A stretch of DNA of 5,924 nt from Deltaproteobacteria bacterium. Its GTDB lineage: Bacteria > UBA10199 > JACPAL01 > JACOUP01. The notes beneath the pieces are model-generated. The model did no database searches. It saw only the letters and a list, made by a program, of their open reading frames with translations, and was not told the origin of the DNA. Where the stretch lies: contig JAUSKE010000058.1 of NCBI GenBank assembly GCA_030649435.1, forward strand, positions 1 to 5,924, written 5' to 3'. A program made the translations under genes and the position numbers. Numbering within the stretch: position 1 is the stretch's first letter; every line of letters begins with the position of its first letter. Positions 5,128-5,924 of this stretch are shown here, in pieces.

Positions 5128-5840
5128 TGAGAGTTCTTGCCCTTGAATCAGCCACCCGCACTGGCAGTCTTGCCTTAGTGGATTATGTAGGGGCGCCCCT
5201 TGGTGCGCCCTTGAATGGGGTGCGGCAAGCAGCACCCCTACGAGAAATTACCCTTGATGCCTCTCTCCAACATTCCGAAAAACTGATGCCGGCCCTGATT
5301 GAAATGTTGGGTGCCGAATTCAAAATAGAAACGATTGATCTATTCGCCGTCGATCATGGCCCCGGTTCGTTTACCGGCCTTCGTGTCGGGATGGCGCTCA
5401 TGAAGGGGTTCGCATTTGCGAGCAGAGCGAGCGAAGCGAGTGGCAAGCCGTTAATCGGTGTTTCGTCACTCGAGGCGTTGGCGATGAATGGAAGTGGTTT
5501 GGTTGTCCCGATGATCGATGCCCACCGCGGTCAGGTCTATACGGCGGTGTATGAGGTAGGGGCGGCCCTGCGCGACCGAAGGAAGTCCCTGTGGGATGGC
5601 CGCCCTAAACTGATCGAACCAGAACAGGCGATTGAGCCTGAAAAATGGCTAAAATATCTGGTCGAAAAATATGGTTCCGTGCCCCGTCTCGAAGATAATC
5701 AAATTCACGCACGAAACGTGGCGTTTTTAGCCGCACTGGAATTTGGTAGGGGCGCGGCGGCGACGCGCCCTGGGGCATGTCACCGCCATGCCCCTACATT
5801 GTTCTCGATGACCCCCCGATACCTACGTGCTGGAGTCTAG
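5127..5840 (+). CDS. tsaB: tRNA t6A biosynthesis protein TsaB, carrying three or four in-frame repeat insertions
   Basis: TsaB (YeaZ) is the non-catalytic partner that binds TsaD and, with TsaE, forms the complex that transfers threonylcarbamoyl to A37 of ANN-decoding tRNAs. The start at 5127 overlaps the rseP stop (TGATG). Family features are the N-terminal strand MRVLALESATRTGSLALV, QHSEKLMPAL, the hallmark GPGSFTGLR at 78-86, PLIGVSSLEALA, IDAHRGQVYTAVYE, and the C-terminal PRYLR. The length, 237 residues, is normal, but residues about 21-39, 144-161 and 207-224 are encoded by palindromic repeats and about 98-105 by a GCGAGC repeat. Only about 175-180 residues of TsaB-like core remain. The usual glycine-rich segment in the second half (a G-D-G-A type motif) is not recognisable. 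The frame is intact, so a tolerated, loop-expanded protein is likelier than a pseudogene, but decay cannot be excluded. Confidence 0.9.
   Translation: MRVLALESATRTGSLALVDYVGAPLGAPLNGVRQAAPLREITLDASLQHSEKLMPALIEMLGAEFKIETIDLFAVDHGPGSFTGLRVGMALMKGFAFASRASEASGKPLIGVSSLEALAMNGSGLVVPMIDAHRGQVYTAVYEVGAALRDRRKSLWDGRPKLIEPEQAIEPEKWLKYLVEKYGSVPRLEDNQIHARNVAFLAALEFGRGAAATRPGACHRHAPTLFSMTPRYLRAGV
5187..5241. repeat. REPIN-like palindromic doublet in tsaB, copy 3
   Basis: A 55-bp element with GTAG at 5187-5190 and CTAC at 5238-5241. Hairpin 1 is 5191-5210 (GGGCGC with GCGCCC) and hairpin 2 is 5218-5237 (GGGTGC with GCACCC), with a 7-nt spacer. The arms are both 24 nt read inward and share the core CTTG; the stem pair C5194-G5207 of arm 1 corresponds to T5221-A5234 of arm 2, a compensatory change. 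It is read as GTA GGG GCG and encodes residues 21-39 of TsaB (VGAPLGAPLNG followed by VRQAAPLR), between the first two core strands. Confidence 0.9.
5418..5443. repeat. GCGAGC-type short repeat within tsaB
   Basis: A purine-rich stretch built from GCGAGC and GCGAAGCGAG units, unlike the neighbouring coding sequence. It encodes ASRASEAS at residues 98-105, between GFAFA and GKPLIG. In TsaB relatives these two motifs are almost adjacent, so the stretch looks like an in-frame addition of about six or seven residues. It does not share the GTAGGGGC ends of the other repeats. Its left neighbour CGCATTTGCG (5411-5420) is a small perfect hairpin. Repeat status rests on internal repetition and the extra residues, since only one copy is in the window. 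Confidence 0.5.
5556..5610. repeat. Eroded palindromic element in tsaB, copy 4
   Basis: The left end GTAGGGGC matches the family. GGGCGGCC at 5560-5567 pairs perfectly with GGCCGCCC at 5598-5605, but the right end reads CTAAAC in place of CTAC and the inner two-hairpin structure is largely lost; only TCCC-TGT-GGGA (5586-5596) remains inside. It is read as GTA GGG GCG and encodes about residues 144-161 of TsaB, just after the conserved IDAHRGQVYTAVYE segment. Its right boundary is uncertain by a few bases. It is best read as an older, decayed copy. Confidence 0.7.
5746..5797. repeat. REPIN-like palindromic doublet in tsaB, copy 5
   Basis: A 52-bp element with GTAG at 5746-5749 and CTAC at 5794-5797. 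Hairpin 1 is 5750-5770 (GGGCGCG with CGCGCCC) and hairpin 2 is 5773-5793 (GGGCATG with CATGCCC), with only a 2-nt spacer. The arms are both 25 nt; their loops are GCGGCGA and, read from the other end, GCGGTGA; the stem triplets differ in a paired way (GCG/CGC against ATG/CAT). It is translated in a different phase from copies 2-4 (GGT AGG GGC) and encodes about residues 207-224 of TsaB, an Ala/Arg/His-rich segment just before the conserved C-terminal PRYLR. Confidence 0.9.
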
Positions 5841-5924
5841 TCCCTTGTCCATATTAAATTGAACAAGCACTAGGGCGTGCAGATGTCGTTTGCTTCAAGA
5901 ATGATGTACTGCAAGAAGCGCTCC
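5841..5924. other. Short region after tsaB, no confident gene
   Basis: This 84-nt tail has no convincing intrinsic terminator: CTTGT (5844-5848) can pair with ACAAG (5863-5867) over an AT-rich loop, and no T-run follows. Two weak coding options exist. On the minus strand, 5924 to 5870 is open and ends at a TAG (5872-5870), reading ERFLQYIILEANDICTP, which could be the 3' end of a convergent gene. On the plus strand, an ATG at 5883 after AGGG opens a frame to the window edge (MSFASRMMYCKKRS). Neither is recognised; the minus-strand reading looks slightly more protein-like. Confidence 0.3.

Noticed and set aside
596..5235. Minus-strand and alternate-frame open frames of 60-140 codons across the operon
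   Set aside because: They lie opposite or within well-recognised genes and show no family motifs; they are frame shadows.
995..5797. CRISPR array or tandem repeat locus
   Set aside because: The copies are irregularly spaced, vary in sequence and length, and lie inside genes without unique spacers of constant size.
5127..5840. tsaB as a clear pseudogene
   Set aside because: Start, GPGSFTGLR, the IDAHRGQVY region and C-terminal PRYLR are present in one unbroken frame; the lost segment and insertions raise doubt but no frameshift or stop is seen.

Overview
This window is a compact, all-plus-strand housekeeping operon: pyrH (3' part) - frr - uppS - cdsA - dxr - rseP - tsaB. The order pyrH-frr-uppS-cdsA-dxr-rseP is a classic bacterial cluster, and tsaB directly after rseP, together with the protein sequences, suggests a Gram-negative-type bacterium near the deltaproteobacterial / Desulfobacterota-like lineages or an uncultured relative. 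That placement is inference from gene order and motif resemblance only; no rRNA or other lineage marker is present.

Layout. 1-447 is the C-terminal part of UMP kinase. 444-998 is ribosome recycling factor. 1057-1794 is undecaprenyl diphosphate synthase, 1794-2609 CDP-diglyceride synthase, 2606-3772 DXP reductoisomerase, 3769-5127 the RseP-type site-2 protease and 5127-5840 TsaB. Neighbouring genes overlap by 1 or 4 nt (ATGA or TGATG) at five of the six junctions, so translation is probably coupled along the message. The only gap, between frr and uppS, is filled almost exactly by a palindromic repeat. The last 84 nt hold no gene that can be called with confidence.

The genes serve linked needs of a growing cell: pyrimidine nucleotides (PyrH), ribosome recycling (Frr), isoprenoid precursors (Dxr) and the polyprenyl carrier made from them (UppS), phospholipid precursors (CdsA), regulated intramembrane proteolysis (RseP) and the tRNA t6A modification (TsaB).

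The unusual content is a family of short palindromes that begin GTAG and, in the full copies, end CTAC. Five copies lie in 5.9 kb: one between frr and uppS, one inside dxr and three inside tsaB. Three copies are clean doublets of two inverted hairpins. Within each of these the two arms are equal in length, share the loop sequence and differ by paired, compensatory changes in the stem. This is the architecture of REP doublets (REPINs), whose known mobilisers are RAYT (Y1 / IS200-like) transposases that recognise a GTAG foot. Here four of the five copies are translated in frame inside essential-type genes, which resembles the protein-coding Rickettsia palindromic elements. A further GCGAGC-type repeat also sits in frame in tsaB.
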